Origin: a virus
Strand: one strand, 5' to 3'
IMG/VR virus record: IMGVR_UViG_3300025276_000052
Coordinates: 1-47,861 of that record
DNA length: 47,861 nucleotides
Positions 6,906 through 13,450 of the stretch are shown piece after piece (positions within the stretch are counted from its first letter, which is position 1; the number at the start of each line of letters is the position of its first letter). Under the pieces are notes generated by a model that did not search any database, was not told the DNA's origin, and saw only the letters and a program-made list of their open reading frames with translations. The position numbers and the translations under genes are program-made.

Positions 6906-7131
6906 TAATAGTAAATGTATTATCACCCAATAACATTGTATGTCCTGCTCTTGAATCATAATAGATATCGTCATCCTGCTCAATAACAGTTACATCTGTT
7001 CCGGGGAAAATTACCATACCTTTCTTATATCTTAATTGATTTACTTCGTCTGCTCCTAAAAGCAATCCCGAACCTGTTTCAATTTCTTCTACTACTTCTT
7101 TGATTAAAATGTATTTACCTATTGGTTTCAT
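6874..7131 (-). CDS. groES: GroES-like co-chaperonin
   Basis: This 85-residue Cpn10-family protein forms the lid of the GroEL folding chamber. The N-terminal strand (KPIGKYILIKEVVEEIETGS) is typical. GSGLLL corresponds to the mobile loop that contacts GroEL through a hydrophobic tripeptide. The rest (YKKGMVIFPG, IYYDSRAGH, FTIIKEQDVVVVL) follows the GroES barrel. It is about 10 residues shorter than bacterial GroES. It is the last gene of the groEL operon, coupled by ATGA overlap to a small zinc-ribbon-like gene. Phage co-chaperonins such as T4 gp31 are needed to fold capsid proteins, and that is the likely role here. Confidence 0.9.
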   Translation of the reverse strand: MKPIGKYILIKEVVEEIETGSGLLLGADEVNQLRYKKGMVIFPGTDVTVIEQDDDIYYDSRAGHTMLLGDNTFTIIKEQDVVVVL

Positions 7132-7268
7132 ATTTTCGTATAAATTATTATTGTATCAACTAAACATTCATTATTAGTGCAAGTGTAGTTAGATACGATG
7201 CCCTCTTCAGAGTCGTCATCGCCGCCCCAAATTATTTCTTCCGCACAAACATTACAATGAATTTTCAT
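7128..7268 (-). CDS. mini zinc-ribbon-like protein between groEL and groES (46 residues)
   Basis: The frame reads MKIHCNVCAEEIIWGGDDDS, then EEGIVSNYTCTNNECLVDTI and ends IIYTKI. Cys pairs C-x2-C and C-x4-C, separated by about 21 residues, make a small zinc-ribbon or rubredoxin-like knuckle. It overlaps groES by an ATGA junction and overlaps the upstream 28-codon gene by four bases, so it is firmly inside the chaperonin operon. Function is unknown; a co-translated accessory of the chaperonin is a speculation. Confidence 0.65.
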   Translation of the reverse strand: MKIHCNVCAEEIIWGGDDDSEEGIVSNYTCTNNECLVDTIIIYTKI

Positions 7269-7351
7269 TCCTCTTCTTTATAGACTTGGAATAGCACAAC
7301 AAAAAACACAAATAAACATATGAATCCCGTATACACCAAATCTCCTATCAT
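7265..7351 (-). CDS. 28-residue single-span membrane peptide
   Basis: The frame starts at the ATG that overlaps the groEL stop (TAATG) and ends at an ATGA overlap with the next gene. The product is MIGDLVYTGFICLFVFFVVL plus FQVYKEEE, one membrane helix of about 18 residues with an acidic C-terminal tail. Overlap with both neighbours is the main evidence. It could be a small membrane regulator or a translational coupler whose peptide is unimportant. Confidence 0.5.
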   Translation of the reverse strand: MIGDLVYTGFICLFVFFVVLFQVYKEEE

Positions 7352-8946
7352 TAGTCTTTATCTTCGTATGTACGTGCCATTGTTATAATAGCGTTAGTAG
7401 ATAATATTGTTACGGCAACTGATACTGCATTTTGCAATGCTTCTTTAGTTACTTTCAAAGGGTCTATTACTCCCATTAGATACATGTCTCCCCAAACTCC
7501 TGACTTAACGTTTAAACCATAACTCGCATTATCGGCATTCATTTCGTTGAGTTTCTTTTTGTCTAGTCCTGCGTTTTCCCAAATTTGATAAAGAGGTGAA
7601 CGAAGAGCGTTAGCTAACATCATGCCTGCAACACTATCGTCTTGCTTTAAGGATTCTTTATATAGAGCAACTCCTCCTCCGGGAAGTATACCTTCTTCTA
7701 ATGCTGAACGTACTGCACATACTGCATCGTCTACTCTATCGTATTTTTCTTTTTGTTCTAAGTCTGTTTTACCACCAACATAGATTACTCCGATACCACC
7801 TGTCAAAGATGCTATACGTGATAAGATAAATTCTTTATCATGTTTAACTACTGATAGCTTGTGAGCACCCCATAACTGAGAAACTCTTTCACTAACCATT
7901 GCATCTAATGTGTCGTTCTCTTTAGTTTCTTTTAATATAATAGTAGAGTCTCTACCTACAATAACCTTGCTTGCAAAACCTAAATCATCAAAGCTCATGT
8001 GACTTAAGTCATCACCTGTCTTTTCAGAAAAATAAGTTGCACCTACTGAGATTGCAATGTCATTCATTAACTCATGCTGCTTGTATCCAAATTGTGGAGG
8101 TGTAATGTTACAGACCTTAATGTCACGTTTCATTACGTTTGCTGCTAGTGTATTAATAACTGTACCTGTAACAGGAGCAATGATAAGCAGTTTCTTTCCC
8201 TCTGAGATAATTGGTTTCAGTATGTTCTCAATTTGGAGTACGTTGCTTATCTCTGCATCCGAGACTAATATGTGAGTGTCTTCAAAGACACACTCGTCTT
8301 TCTTGTGGTCGTTTATAAAAAGATTAGATGTGTAGCCTCTGTCAATCTTTAGTCCTGTGGTAGTCTCAAAGAATGTTTCAGACGTTTGGGAACGGTCAAC
8401 AGTCACGATACCATTTTTACCAATATCAGCATACACCTTTGAGATTATGTTTCCAATCTCTATATCATTGTTTGATGCTATAGTAGCAACGTGTTTCAAT
8501 TTTGTTTTTGTAACTGCTTTAGAACTTTTCTTTAAAGAGGTAACAATTGCTTTGGTCTTCTCTACGATTTCACGTAAGACCTCAGTCTTGTTTACGCCAT
8601 CGGTAATACGACTCATACCTTCTTTTACTAAAGACTCTGTAAGAACAATCGCCGTTGTAGTTCCATCACCTGCTGCGGTAGCCGTTCTATCGGCTGCTTC
8701 CTTCATCATCTGAACCGCAAGGTTCTCTACAGGGTCTATCAATGAAACTGCTTTAGCAACAGTAACTCCATCTTTAGTAACAGTAATTCCGTGTGTGTGG
8801 TTTGGCGACTCTATTAGCACGGTCTGCCCGGAAGGGCCTAACGTTGACTTAACTGCCGAAGCAATTGTGCTAATTCCTTTAGCTAATTTGTCTCGACCTT
8901 CTTGGTCAAACTTTAAATTTTTTGGAGTATATCCTATTTCAGTCAT
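7351..8946 (-). CDS. groEL: GroEL-like chaperonin, phage type
   Basis: This 531-residue Cpn60 protein folds substrate proteins in an ATP-driven double ring. Signature motifs are STLGPSGQTVLIES (residues 34-47), KDGVTVAKAV (58-67), the ATP-site AAGDGTTTA (91-99; Asp94 equals E. coli Asp87) and GILPGGGVAL. Apical-domain spacing is normal. The C-terminus ends ARTYEDKD and lacks the flexible GGM-repeat tail of bacterial GroEL, which usually improves folding inside the cage. It starts an operon with two micro-genes and groES, an order reversed from the usual groES-groEL. A -7 element lies 21 bases upstream, and the leader has the AAATCAAATCAA-like motif shared with other genes here. It contains one copy of the 16-bp palindrome, encoding VFEDT in a normally aligned part of the apical domain. 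Confidence 0.96.
   Translation of the reverse strand: MTEIGYTPKNLKFDQEGRDKLAKGISTIASAVKSTLGPSGQTVLIESPNHTHGITVTKDGVTVAKAVSLIDPVENLAVQMMKEAADRTATAAGDGTTTAIVLTESLVKEGMSRITDGVNKTEVLREIVEKTKAIVTSLKKSSKAVTKTKLKHVATIASNNDIEIGNIISKVYADIGKNGIVTVDRSQTSETFFETTTGLKIDRGYTSNLFINDHKKDECVFEDTHILVSDAEISNVLQIENILKPIISEGKKLLIIAPVTGTVINTLAANVMKRDIKVCNITPPQFGYKQHELMNDIAISVGATYFSEKTGDDLSHMSFDDLGFASKVIVGRDSTIILKETKENDTLDAMVSERVSQLWGAHKLSVVKHDKEFILSRIASLTGGIGVIYVGGKTDLEQKEKYDRVDDAVCAVRSALEEGILPGGGVALYKESLKQDDSVAGMMLANALRSPLYQIWENAGLDKKKLNEMNADNASYGLNVKSGVWGDMYLMGVIDPLKVTKEALQNAVSVAVTILSTNAIITMARTYEDKD
8276..8291 (-). repeat. dispersed palindrome copy 1 (inside groEL)
   Basis: Plus strand reads GTGTCTTCAAAGACAC, so the TG-centred form is on the minus strand. 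Arms of seven bases are perfect. It lies inside the groEL apical domain and encodes VFEDT without a length change, so it is not an insertion. Confidence 0.85.
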
Positions 8947-8966
8947 AATTGATTTGATTTATGAGT

Positions 8967-8974
8967 CAAAGATA
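8967..8974 (-). promoter_or_regulatory. -7 element of the groEL operon (TATCTTTG)
   Basis: The minus strand carries TATCTTTG 20 bases before the groEL ATG, followed by an A-rich leader ending AAATCAAATCAATT. This matches TAnnTTTG. TTG trinucleotides lie upstream, but none at the usual -33 spacing. Confidence 0.55.
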
Positions 8975-9218
8975 CAATAATATAGAACAATAAAACTAGG
9001 AAAACGCCTATAAATATAGGTTTGTTTAAGTATAGTCTAAATGTCAGTATGTCTTTTTGTGGTTTCCCTATAGGGCTAGTAGTATTATAGGTATAATTAT
9101 AATTTACTTATAGAACATTTAAGCTTTAATATTAGCATTATCGACAACTACTTAGAAATCAGTTAGTTATAAAACTCTTTACGTCACAATTCGACATTAA
9201 AACGACACAACAAGGCAC
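8975..9218. other. non-coding region with short palindromes
   Basis: I see no plausible gene here. It has CCTATA-AA-TATAGG near 9008, a perfect CCCTATAGGG (9066-9075) and TATAATTATA (9092-9101). It also has a segment near 9031-9060 sharing GTCTAAAT with the two extended promoters but lacking a clean -7 box. The string ATAATTTACTTATAGAA near 9098 recurs, with one base less, near 9848. It lies at the turning point between leftward and rightward transcription and is likely regulatory. Confidence 0.5.
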
Positions 9219-9248
9219 AAAAAAAGGGAGGGTAATCACTCCCTCCCT
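9219..9248 (-). terminator. strong intrinsic terminator (leftward)
   Basis: Perfect GGGAGGG / CCCTCCC stem with an 8-base loop, followed on the minus strand by seven T residues. It lies 25 bases after the stop of the 61-residue leftward gene and isolates that gene from the groEL operon. Confidence 0.9.
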
Positions 9249-9273
9249 AAAATCAATCATACTAATCAATCAA

Positions 9274-9459
9274 CTATCTGTAAAATCCTTTACGACCTTC
9301 TGCTAACTCTATACCGTCAGCAATCATATTGACTTTCTCTACTTTTTTCATCGCCTGCTTTATATTTGCAGCCTGTTGTATGCCCGTCATCCCCATAGGT
9401 CTGTCGTTTATAAGCCTACCATTCTTAATAGTAAGACCTCCTGTGTTTTTATACTTCAT
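9274..9459 (-). CDS. small protein of unknown function in the control region (61 residues)
   Basis: The product begins MKYKNTGGLTIKNGRLINDR, then PMGMTGIQQAANIKQAMKKV, EKVNMIADGIELAEGRKGFYR. It is basic, with a predicted helix in the second half (GIQQAANIKQAMKKVEKVNM). It stands alone between its own TATATTTG -7 element and a strong terminator, so it is a single-gene transcription unit. Lone, highly expressed small genes at a phage control region are often regulators or host-takeover proteins, but nothing in the sequence proves that. No homologous family is recognised. Confidence 0.6.
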   Translation of the reverse strand: MKYKNTGGLTIKNGRLINDRPMGMTGIQQAANIKQAMKKVEKVNMIADGIELAEGRKGFYR

Positions 9460-9472
9460 GATTTCTTTTTTA

Positions 9473-9480
9473 CAAATATA
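9473..9480 (-). promoter_or_regulatory. -7 element (TATATTTG) of the 61-residue gene
   Basis: The minus strand reads TATATTTG 13 bases before the ATG, matching TAnnTTTG. A T-rich tract lies just upstream. The -33 element is not obvious. Confidence 0.5.
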
Positions 9481-9976
9481 CGAAAAAAATATTATCAGTT
9501 ATATGTAGTGTTTTGGTTCTATACCGTCACACGCCGCACCTCCGCCTCAGGGAAGTCAGTTTTTTTGTCAAACTTTTTTCGATTTCCAAAATTTTTTCCC
9601 TCTTTTTTTGGCGTTTTTATGTAGGCCCTGCCCCTGCTATGACTAGGCCCTGCCCCTCTGCGCTCGAGCCCCTGCCCATGCACCTTCTTGCCCCTGCATC
9701 TCTGCCCGCTTGAGCCCCTGCTCCCGCCATTGCCCCGAGACATGTCGAGTAGTGTCCTTGAAGACACAAGGAGGAACTCCTTAGCCCTTTGGCCATGTGT
9801 TTTATACCTAAACAAATCTTGGGGAATAGAGCGGCGCATTTCAGCCCATATAATTACTTATAGAATTAGACAATTATTAAACTAAAATTGCCTATATTTA
9901 CACTGTAGGGAATAGGTAAACGACCAAATCTCTCATAACAGTCTGATAATCAGACACATAACTAAAATCTAGTAAT
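9481..9976. other. control region with C-rich iterated island; candidate replication origin
   Basis: This stretch of about 500 bases has no convincing gene. Bases 9621-9740 form a GC-rich, strongly C-over-G island in AT-rich DNA. It holds a 14-base direct repeat TAGGCCCTGCCCCT (9622 and 9644, period 22), GAGCCCCTGC twice (9666 and 9712) and TGCCCCTGC (9689). The minus strand is therefore rich in G runs that could form quadruplexes. A palindrome copy (9752), the hairpin AAGGAG-GAA-CTCCTT (9768-9782), an AT-rich stretch (9845-9900) and a perfect inverted repeat GTCTGAT-A-ATCAGAC (9941-9955) follow. Iterons next to an AT-rich stretch at a divergent point suggest an origin or master control region; this is inference. 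A 106-codon minus-strand frame exists but looks spurious. Confidence 0.55.
9752..9767 (+). repeat. dispersed palindrome copy 2 (control region)
   Basis: Reads GTGTCCTTGAAGACAC, one substitution (C for T) from the consensus; the same variant occurs at 47389. It is intergenic, just after the C-rich island. Confidence 0.8.
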
Positions 9977-10618
9977 ATGAACCAAGAATTATTATCAATC
10001 GAATCGGCATTCCTTAGACTGCCACAAGTACAGGAGTCATTAAACATGGCCGACATCAAACGAGCAAATCGTAATGTGCAGAATGCTCAGAAGAAAAAAT
10101 TTGAGCACACAATCACAATGTCCAAGCTAGTATGCAATGCAGTAACATTTTTTGAATCAAGTGCAGGCATCGAATTATTTGCAGAGGAAGGTATCCAATG
10201 GACAAAAGCAGAATTAGGTTTAAAAGTATTCGGATGGCAGAAGAGTTTTTTCTACAAAGTAGTTAAGGTAGGAATGCTAGACGATAGAATTGTAGATGCA
10301 TTCAAAGTAAAATGTGAGGAGAATTCTGACATTAGAAGAAGTGTAGCTGAGTTGATAAAATTTGCATCAACAATAGATTTATCTACAATAGAACATGACA
10401 TCGATGCAACAGACGAAGACATTGCAGATGCAGAGCAAGAAGCTATAGAGTCAACAGAAGTTGAATCAGAAGAATCAGTAGCTACAATATTCACTCTAGC
10501 TTACAAATCTGATAACGGAAACGTTGCAGTAAGAATCAATGAGAACAATGAAGTAACTACAAGAAACGATAGAGAAGCGATTATGTCAGCTATCGAATTC
10601 CTAACTAATTTAATCTAA
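9977..10618 (+). CDS. first gene of the rightward module, unknown function (213 residues)
   Basis: The N-terminal 125 residues are mostly helical and basic (MADIKRANRNVQNAQKKKFE; KAELGLKVFGWQKSFFYKVV). The segment 'WTKAELGLKVFGWQKSFFYK' resembles a helix-turn-helix region. Residues 130-165 are an acidic linker (ATDEDIADAEQEAIESTEVE). The C-terminal 45 residues look like a small beta domain (TLAYKSDNGNVAVRINENNE). It is the leading gene of the early module, right after the candidate origin and a perfect inverted repeat, so a DNA-binding or regulatory role is possible. No family is recognised with confidence. Confidence 0.6.
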   Translation: MNQELLSIESAFLRLPQVQESLNMADIKRANRNVQNAQKKKFEHTITMSKLVCNAVTFFESSAGIELFAEEGIQWTKAELGLKVFGWQKSFFYKVVKVGMLDDRIVDAFKVKCEENSDIRRSVAELIKFASTIDLSTIEHDIDATDEDIADAEQEAIESTEVESEESVATIFTLAYKSDNGNVAVRINENNEVTTRNDREAIMSAIEFLTNLI

Positions 10619-10629
10619 ACCAATTTCAA

Positions 10630-10959
10630 ATGAAAAATCAAGAACTAATTTTCAGTAACAGTAGCAGATTCGATGACATCAAAGAAATCTTCATGCAAGA
10701 TGATATAGACGAGATTCTAGTTACACAAGACATTCCTGCATTCAATCTAAAAGAGGAAGATGCAAATGCAGATGTTGTAGAAGATTTCAATTGGATATCT
10801 GTAGTTGATTTCGGAATGAAGAACATTGTTTGCGAAGCATTTTACCAAGTTGAGACAGTAGCTTATGACAAGGTAACCGCAGTAATTATTCGTTATAACG
10901 ATACAGACTGCGAGACATTCATCAACAAAAATTTTCGCTTAACTAACATAATTTATTAA
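10630..10959 (+). CDS. acidic protein of unknown function (109 residues)
   Basis: This acidic protein (MKNQELIFSNSSRFDDIKEI...) carries a Glu/Asp-rich middle (LKEEDANADVVEDF) and a C-terminal beta-like part. Its gene starts 11 bases after the previous stop, so they are co-transcribed. A copy of the dispersed palindrome begins right after its stop codon. No motif or family is recognised. Small acidic early phage proteins often inhibit host enzymes, but there is no direct evidence here. Confidence 0.55.
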   Translation: MKNQELIFSNSSRFDDIKEIFMQDDIDEILVTQDIPAFNLKEEDANADVVEDFNWISVVDFGMKNIVCEAFYQVETVAYDKVTAVIIRYNDTDCETFINKNFRLTNIIY

Positions 10960-10961
10960 TA

Positions 10962-10977
10962 GTGTCTTTGAAGACAC
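10962..10977 (+). repeat. dispersed palindrome copy 3 (before amidoligase gene)
   Basis: Perfect GTGTCTTTGAAGACAC, flanked by A and T to make the full 18-base form. It occupies the gap between two genes and ends 20 bases before the amidoligase ATG. Confidence 0.9.
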
Positions 10978-10997
10978 TAAACCAAAACCACCACGAT

Positions 10998-11936
10998 ATG
11001 ACTAAACAAGGAATAGAATACAAAACAGAAGGAAACAGAACAAGAGGAATTGTTCAAGGTTATCACTCTACCAAATACCTAGGATTCATTGACCACAGTA
11101 AAGGTGCTAAGAATTCTGACATCGCTCAGCTACCTAAGAGAGACAGAGCCAACATCACTAATGTTGCAGGAGATTGGGAATCAAAATTTACCATTGGAAT
11201 GGAAGTTGAGAAGGCTAGACTGCACAGAGCATCTGTGAAAGAGCATGCATTATTCGCAGGATTTGAAAAAGATTCTTCCTGCGGTTATGAAGCGATTACA
11301 CATATCTTACCATTACTTGGCGCAAGCACATGGAGAACAAAAGTATTTTCCATGATGCACGATGCAGAGAAAATCATTGACGAGCAATGGTCACAATCTA
11401 ATTATAAATGTGGAGGCCATATCACAATGGCTTGTGAAGGAATGGATGGTGAAGAGATTCGCAAAGCAGTACGTAAAAACATGGGAATCTTTTATGCTCT
11501 ATTCAGAAAACGTTTATCAAACGGTTACTGCAAGCATAATATTTTAATGGAAACTAGAACAGGAGGAATGTCTAGATACCAAGCAGTATTAGTTAAATCT
11601 AGCACAATAGAATTCAGACTGATATCAAAATTTCAAACTGTTAAGCAGATGATGAGACGATACGAACTATGCTACGAGTTGATGAATTTCTCTATCAACA
11701 ATCCTAACGGAAGCCATGGTGCTTTCCTTAAGAAAATCACACCAATCATTGTATCGATGTATGAAGGTGACATGTCTAAAGTTGCGTACATCTTAGACTT
11801 AGCAAAGCACATGAGAAAGTACTTGACTACAGGAAAGGTAAACAGACAGGTAATTAACTTTATTGACCCTGCTCGTAATATGAATGCGACAGACTGTTAC
11901 GACAGAGAGTTACTGAGAAACGGATACCGAGCATAG
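10998..11936 (+). CDS. Amidoligase_2-type ATP-dependent carboxylate-amine ligase
   Basis: The ATG start is preferred over an in-frame GTG twelve codons upstream, because that GTG lies inside the palindrome. The 312-residue product shows the glutamine-synthetase-like amidoligase pattern: GMEVEKARL (67-75, metal-binding Glu69/Glu71), DSSCGYEAI (92-100, the 'DgS..gyElvs' site), KCGGHITM (137-144, the 'CGgHvHv' motif) and TIEFRLIS (193-200, the 'tiEfR' motif). The family uses ATP to form amide or peptide bonds with a free carboxylate. A second gene 1.6 kb downstream encodes a fused glutamine amidotransferase and gamma-glutamylcyclotransferase, the partners predicted for amidoligase systems. The substrate is unknown. 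A hammerhead ribozyme follows 33 bases after the stop. Confidence 0.8.
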   Translation: MTKQGIEYKTEGNRTRGIVQGYHSTKYLGFIDHSKGAKNSDIAQLPKRDRANITNVAGDWESKFTIGMEVEKARLHRASVKEHALFAGFEKDSSCGYEAITHILPLLGASTWRTKVFSMMHDAEKIIDEQWSQSNYKCGGHITMACEGMDGEEIRKAVRKNMGIFYALFRKRLSNGYCKHNILMETRTGGMSRYQAVLVKSSTIEFRLISKFQTVKQMMRRYELCYELMNFSINNPNGSHGAFLKKITPIIVSMYEGDMSKVAYILDLAKHMRKYLTTGKVNRQVINFIDPARNMNATDCYDRELLRNGYRA

Positions 11937-11969
11937 CATCCGAAAATCCTAAGCAAGATTTAAAACTGC

Positions 11970-12024
11970 TTTCTGTATCTAGGTGTGTACCTAGGCTGAC
12001 GATTCCAAAAGGATGAAACAGAAA
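11970..12024 (+). ncRNA. type III hammerhead ribozyme 1
   Basis: All core elements are present: CUGACGA (11996-12002), GAAA (12015-12018), stem III UUUCUGU/ACAGAAA (11970-11976 with 12018-12024, 7 bp), and stem I UCUAGG/CCUAGG with loop UGUGUA. Stem II is UCC/GGA closed by AAAA, with a U-U mismatch next to the core. The cleavage triplet is GUA, so cutting is expected after 11977. The stem I sequence differs from the second copy (14653) while pairing is kept. It lies between the amidoligase gene and a membrane-protein gene. Cleavage activity is inferred from structure. Confidence 0.85.
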
Positions 12025-12041
12025 CCTTAAAACTATTACCA

Positions 12042-12275
12042 ATGAAAAAAGACCCGTATAACTTATTATTTACGATTATCGGAAAGACTATAATGGTCTG
12101 TGTTTGTTTATTCATCTATTCATCTGTGGCTAGACTATGCTACACGATAGCAGTTGATGACGTTAATACTTTTGCACAAGGATTTTTCTTCCTCGTCTTT
12201 ATAACATTCGTCTCAGCACTAACTTATGTATCAGCAGTATTAATGTTCACCGAATTATTTAAAACCAAAAACTAA
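12042..12275 (+). CDS. small two-span inner-membrane protein (77 residues)
   Basis: Two hydrophobic helices are visible: residues 9-30 (TIIGKTIMVCVCLFIYSS and onward) and residues 44-66 (AQGFFFLVFITFVSALTYVS). Short charged ends (MKKDPYN; ELFKTKN) suggest both termini are cytoplasmic. It begins 17 bases after hammerhead ribozyme 1, so after self-cleavage its mRNA would start with a 64-base ribozyme-derived leader. No family is recognised. It is followed within two bases by a lipoprotein gene, so this pair may act at the host envelope, for example in superinfection exclusion; that is speculation. Confidence 0.6.
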   Translation: MKKDPYNLLFTIIGKTIMVCVCLFIYSSVARLCYTIAVDDVNTFAQGFFFLVFITFVSALTYVSAVLMFTELFKTKN

Positions 12276-12277
12276 TC

Positions 12278-12409
12278 ATGAAAAAATCATTCAAAGTATT
12301 CAGTAGATTAATGGCCATATCATTCGCCATAGTAATACTAATAAACCTAATGTCTTGCGGAAGTACTAGACAATGCAAGAAGCTACCTGCCTATGGTTGG
12401 TACAAATAG
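12278..12409 (+). CDS. small lipoprotein (43 residues)
   Basis: The product is MKKSFKVFSRLMAISFAIVI, then LINLMSCGSTRQCKKLPAYG and WYK. It has a lysine-rich start, a hydrophobic signal segment and the lipobox LMSC, so signal peptidase II would leave a lipid-modified 17-residue peptide (CGSTRQCKKLPAYGWYK). The short mature part with a second cysteine is typical of Bacteroidetes micro-lipoproteins. It starts two bases after the membrane-protein stop and overlaps the next gene by 17 bases. A role at the outer membrane, such as blocking re-infection, is inferred only. Confidence 0.7.
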   Translation: MKKSFKVFSRLMAISFAIVILINLMSCGSTRQCKKLPAYGWYK

Positions 12410-12689
12410 GCTGAAATCCGAGATACTCAGCTATCAAGTGATAGGAGAAAGTGTCTTAGGAGTCATTTATGAAGGCCGATTTTCGGCCAAAACAGTAATA
12501 ATCACTAAAATCAATCAAATCACCATGGAAAGACAGAATTACTATAACGTTAGATATTTGGGAAAACTGATAAAAGTTATCCCTGCATATTCTAAATGGC
12601 AGGCAATCGACAAATTGTATTCAGAAAAGATTCAAGCGAATCCTATGATGGATAGAAAATTATTAACCGCAGTAAAAACTAAAAATTAA
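12393..12689 (+). CDS. unknown protein (98 residues)
   Basis: The frame begins inside the end of the lipoprotein gene (MVGTNRLKSEILSYQVIGES), giving a 17-base overlap. An internal ATG at residue 45 is a possible alternative start but would remove a beta-rich region (VIGESVLGVIYEGRFSAKTV). The C-terminal half is basic and probably helical (KWQAIDKLYSEKIQANPMMD). No known domain is recognised. The next gene begins two bases after its stop, so it is part of the same operon. Confidence 0.55.
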   Translation: MVGTNRLKSEILSYQVIGESVLGVIYEGRFSAKTVIITKINQITMERQNYYNVRYLGKLIKVIPAYSKWQAIDKLYSEKIQANPMMDRKLLTAVKTKN

Positions 12690-12690
12690 G

Positions 12691-12948
12691 ATGGGAACAG
12701 AATTTACATGGACTGAAATCAAAGTAGAACGTTACGCACAATACTACTGTAACAACGAGAAATGGTTTAGCTACAATGGAACAGAGAAATCTCAGAAGAG
12801 GTTGTATGATTTCAAGCAAGCCTATACGGAAGAGGTTGCGAATACACGAGCCGAAAACGTAACGAAAGCATTAGATATCCTAAAAAGGGAAGGATACCAA
12901 GTGTCTAAATTAATTGAAATTGTTCCCGAAAAATTATTAAATAAATAG
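12691..12948 (+). CDS. unknown protein (85 residues)
   Basis: The hydrophilic protein begins MGTEFTWTEIKVERYAQYYC and has many Lys, Glu and Tyr residues, with a long predicted helix in the middle (LYDFKQAYTEEVANTRAENV). It is tightly packed between neighbours (one and two bases of spacing). No motif or family is recognised. The coding signal is good (consistent third-position AT use, no internal stop), so the gene is likely real. Confidence 0.5.
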   Translation: MGTEFTWTEIKVERYAQYYCNNEKWFSYNGTEKSQKRLYDFKQAYTEEVANTRAENVTKALDILKREGYQVSKLIEIVPEKLLNK

Positions 12949-12950
12949 AT

Positions 12951-13202
12951 ATGAAACTAGAAACTGTAAAAATTAAAATCTGTACCGATAGTCTAGATCA
13001 ATACCACATCGACTGTCCAAATTGTGACATGTGGGAATCGTTAGGCATTGATGACCCAAGACACATGCTGAATGCATTACCACTCATTGAATGGGTTGAA
13101 GAAGGTGAGGGCGCAGAAGTTAGCATTCATGAATGTTCTGAATGTGAGGCACGCTTTAATGTTCAATGGGATTATACTAATATAAAAGATGAACACATAT
13201 GA
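12951..13202 (+). CDS. zinc-ribbon protein (83 residues)
   Basis: Two CxxC knuckles, CPNC (near residue 22) and CSEC (near residue 62), frame an acidic central part (LIEWVEEGEGAEVSIHE). This is a typical small zinc ribbon of about 40 residues between knuckles. The gene overlaps the next one, which also encodes a cysteine-rich acidic protein, by four bases (ATGA). Such small phage zinc ribbons may bind nucleic acid or host proteins. No specific function can be assigned. Confidence 0.6.
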   Translation: MKLETVKIKICTDSLDQYHIDCPNCDMWESLGIDDPRHMLNALPLIEWVEEGEGAEVSIHECSECEARFNVQWDYTNIKDEHI

Positions 13203-13450
13203 ATTATGACAATTGGAAGTTAGCATCACCTGATGAATATTATCAGGTAAGTAGATGTTGTGGCGCAGAAGTTGAAGACCCAACAGAGGAAGAACTCGAA
13301 GAGGACTTTGAGCATGAATACAAGTGTGTAGAATGCAACGAAGGTTGCGAAGTACAAGACTTAGATGAATACCAACAAGACAGGCACGAATCTTATTTAG
13401 AAGACTGTGCCGATGACGAAAGACATGAAAGAAACCTAGGTAGCGACTAG
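13199..13450 (+). CDS. acidic zinc-ribbon protein (83 residues)
   Basis: It contains 'SRCCGAEVEDP' near residue 18 and 'YKCVECNEGCE' near residue 42, a CCGAE...CxxC zinc-ribbon pattern seen in many small phage proteins. The remainder is strongly acidic (TEEELEEDFEHEY; DRHESYLEDCADDERHERN). It is coupled to the previous zinc-ribbon gene by ATGA overlap. Its stop codon directly abuts the extended promoter at 13450, so it ends a transcription unit. Function unknown; DNA mimicry or protein-protein binding would fit the charge. Confidence 0.6.
   Translation: MNYDNWKLASPDEYYQVSRCCGAEVEDPTEEELEEDFEHEYKCVECNEGCEVQDLDEYQQDRHESYLEDCADDERHERNLGSD

Noticed and set aside
9066-9075. CCCTATAGGG considered as part of a T7-type phage promoter
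   Set aside because: The conserved upstream part of T7-like promoters is missing, the sequence is a simple palindrome, and no phage RNA polymerase gene is seen.
9519-9839. A 106-codon minus-strand reading frame rich in Arg, Gly and Ser within the control region
   Set aside because: Its middle is only the translation of the C-rich iterated units, there is no leader of the local type, and the composition is unlike any other gene here. It is treated as non-coding, although a small protein cannot be fully excluded.
13229-13247. CCTGATGAATATTATCAGG as a third hammerhead or operator
   Set aside because: It is a short inverted repeat inside a coding gene, lacks GAAAC and stem III, and is not repeated elsewhere.
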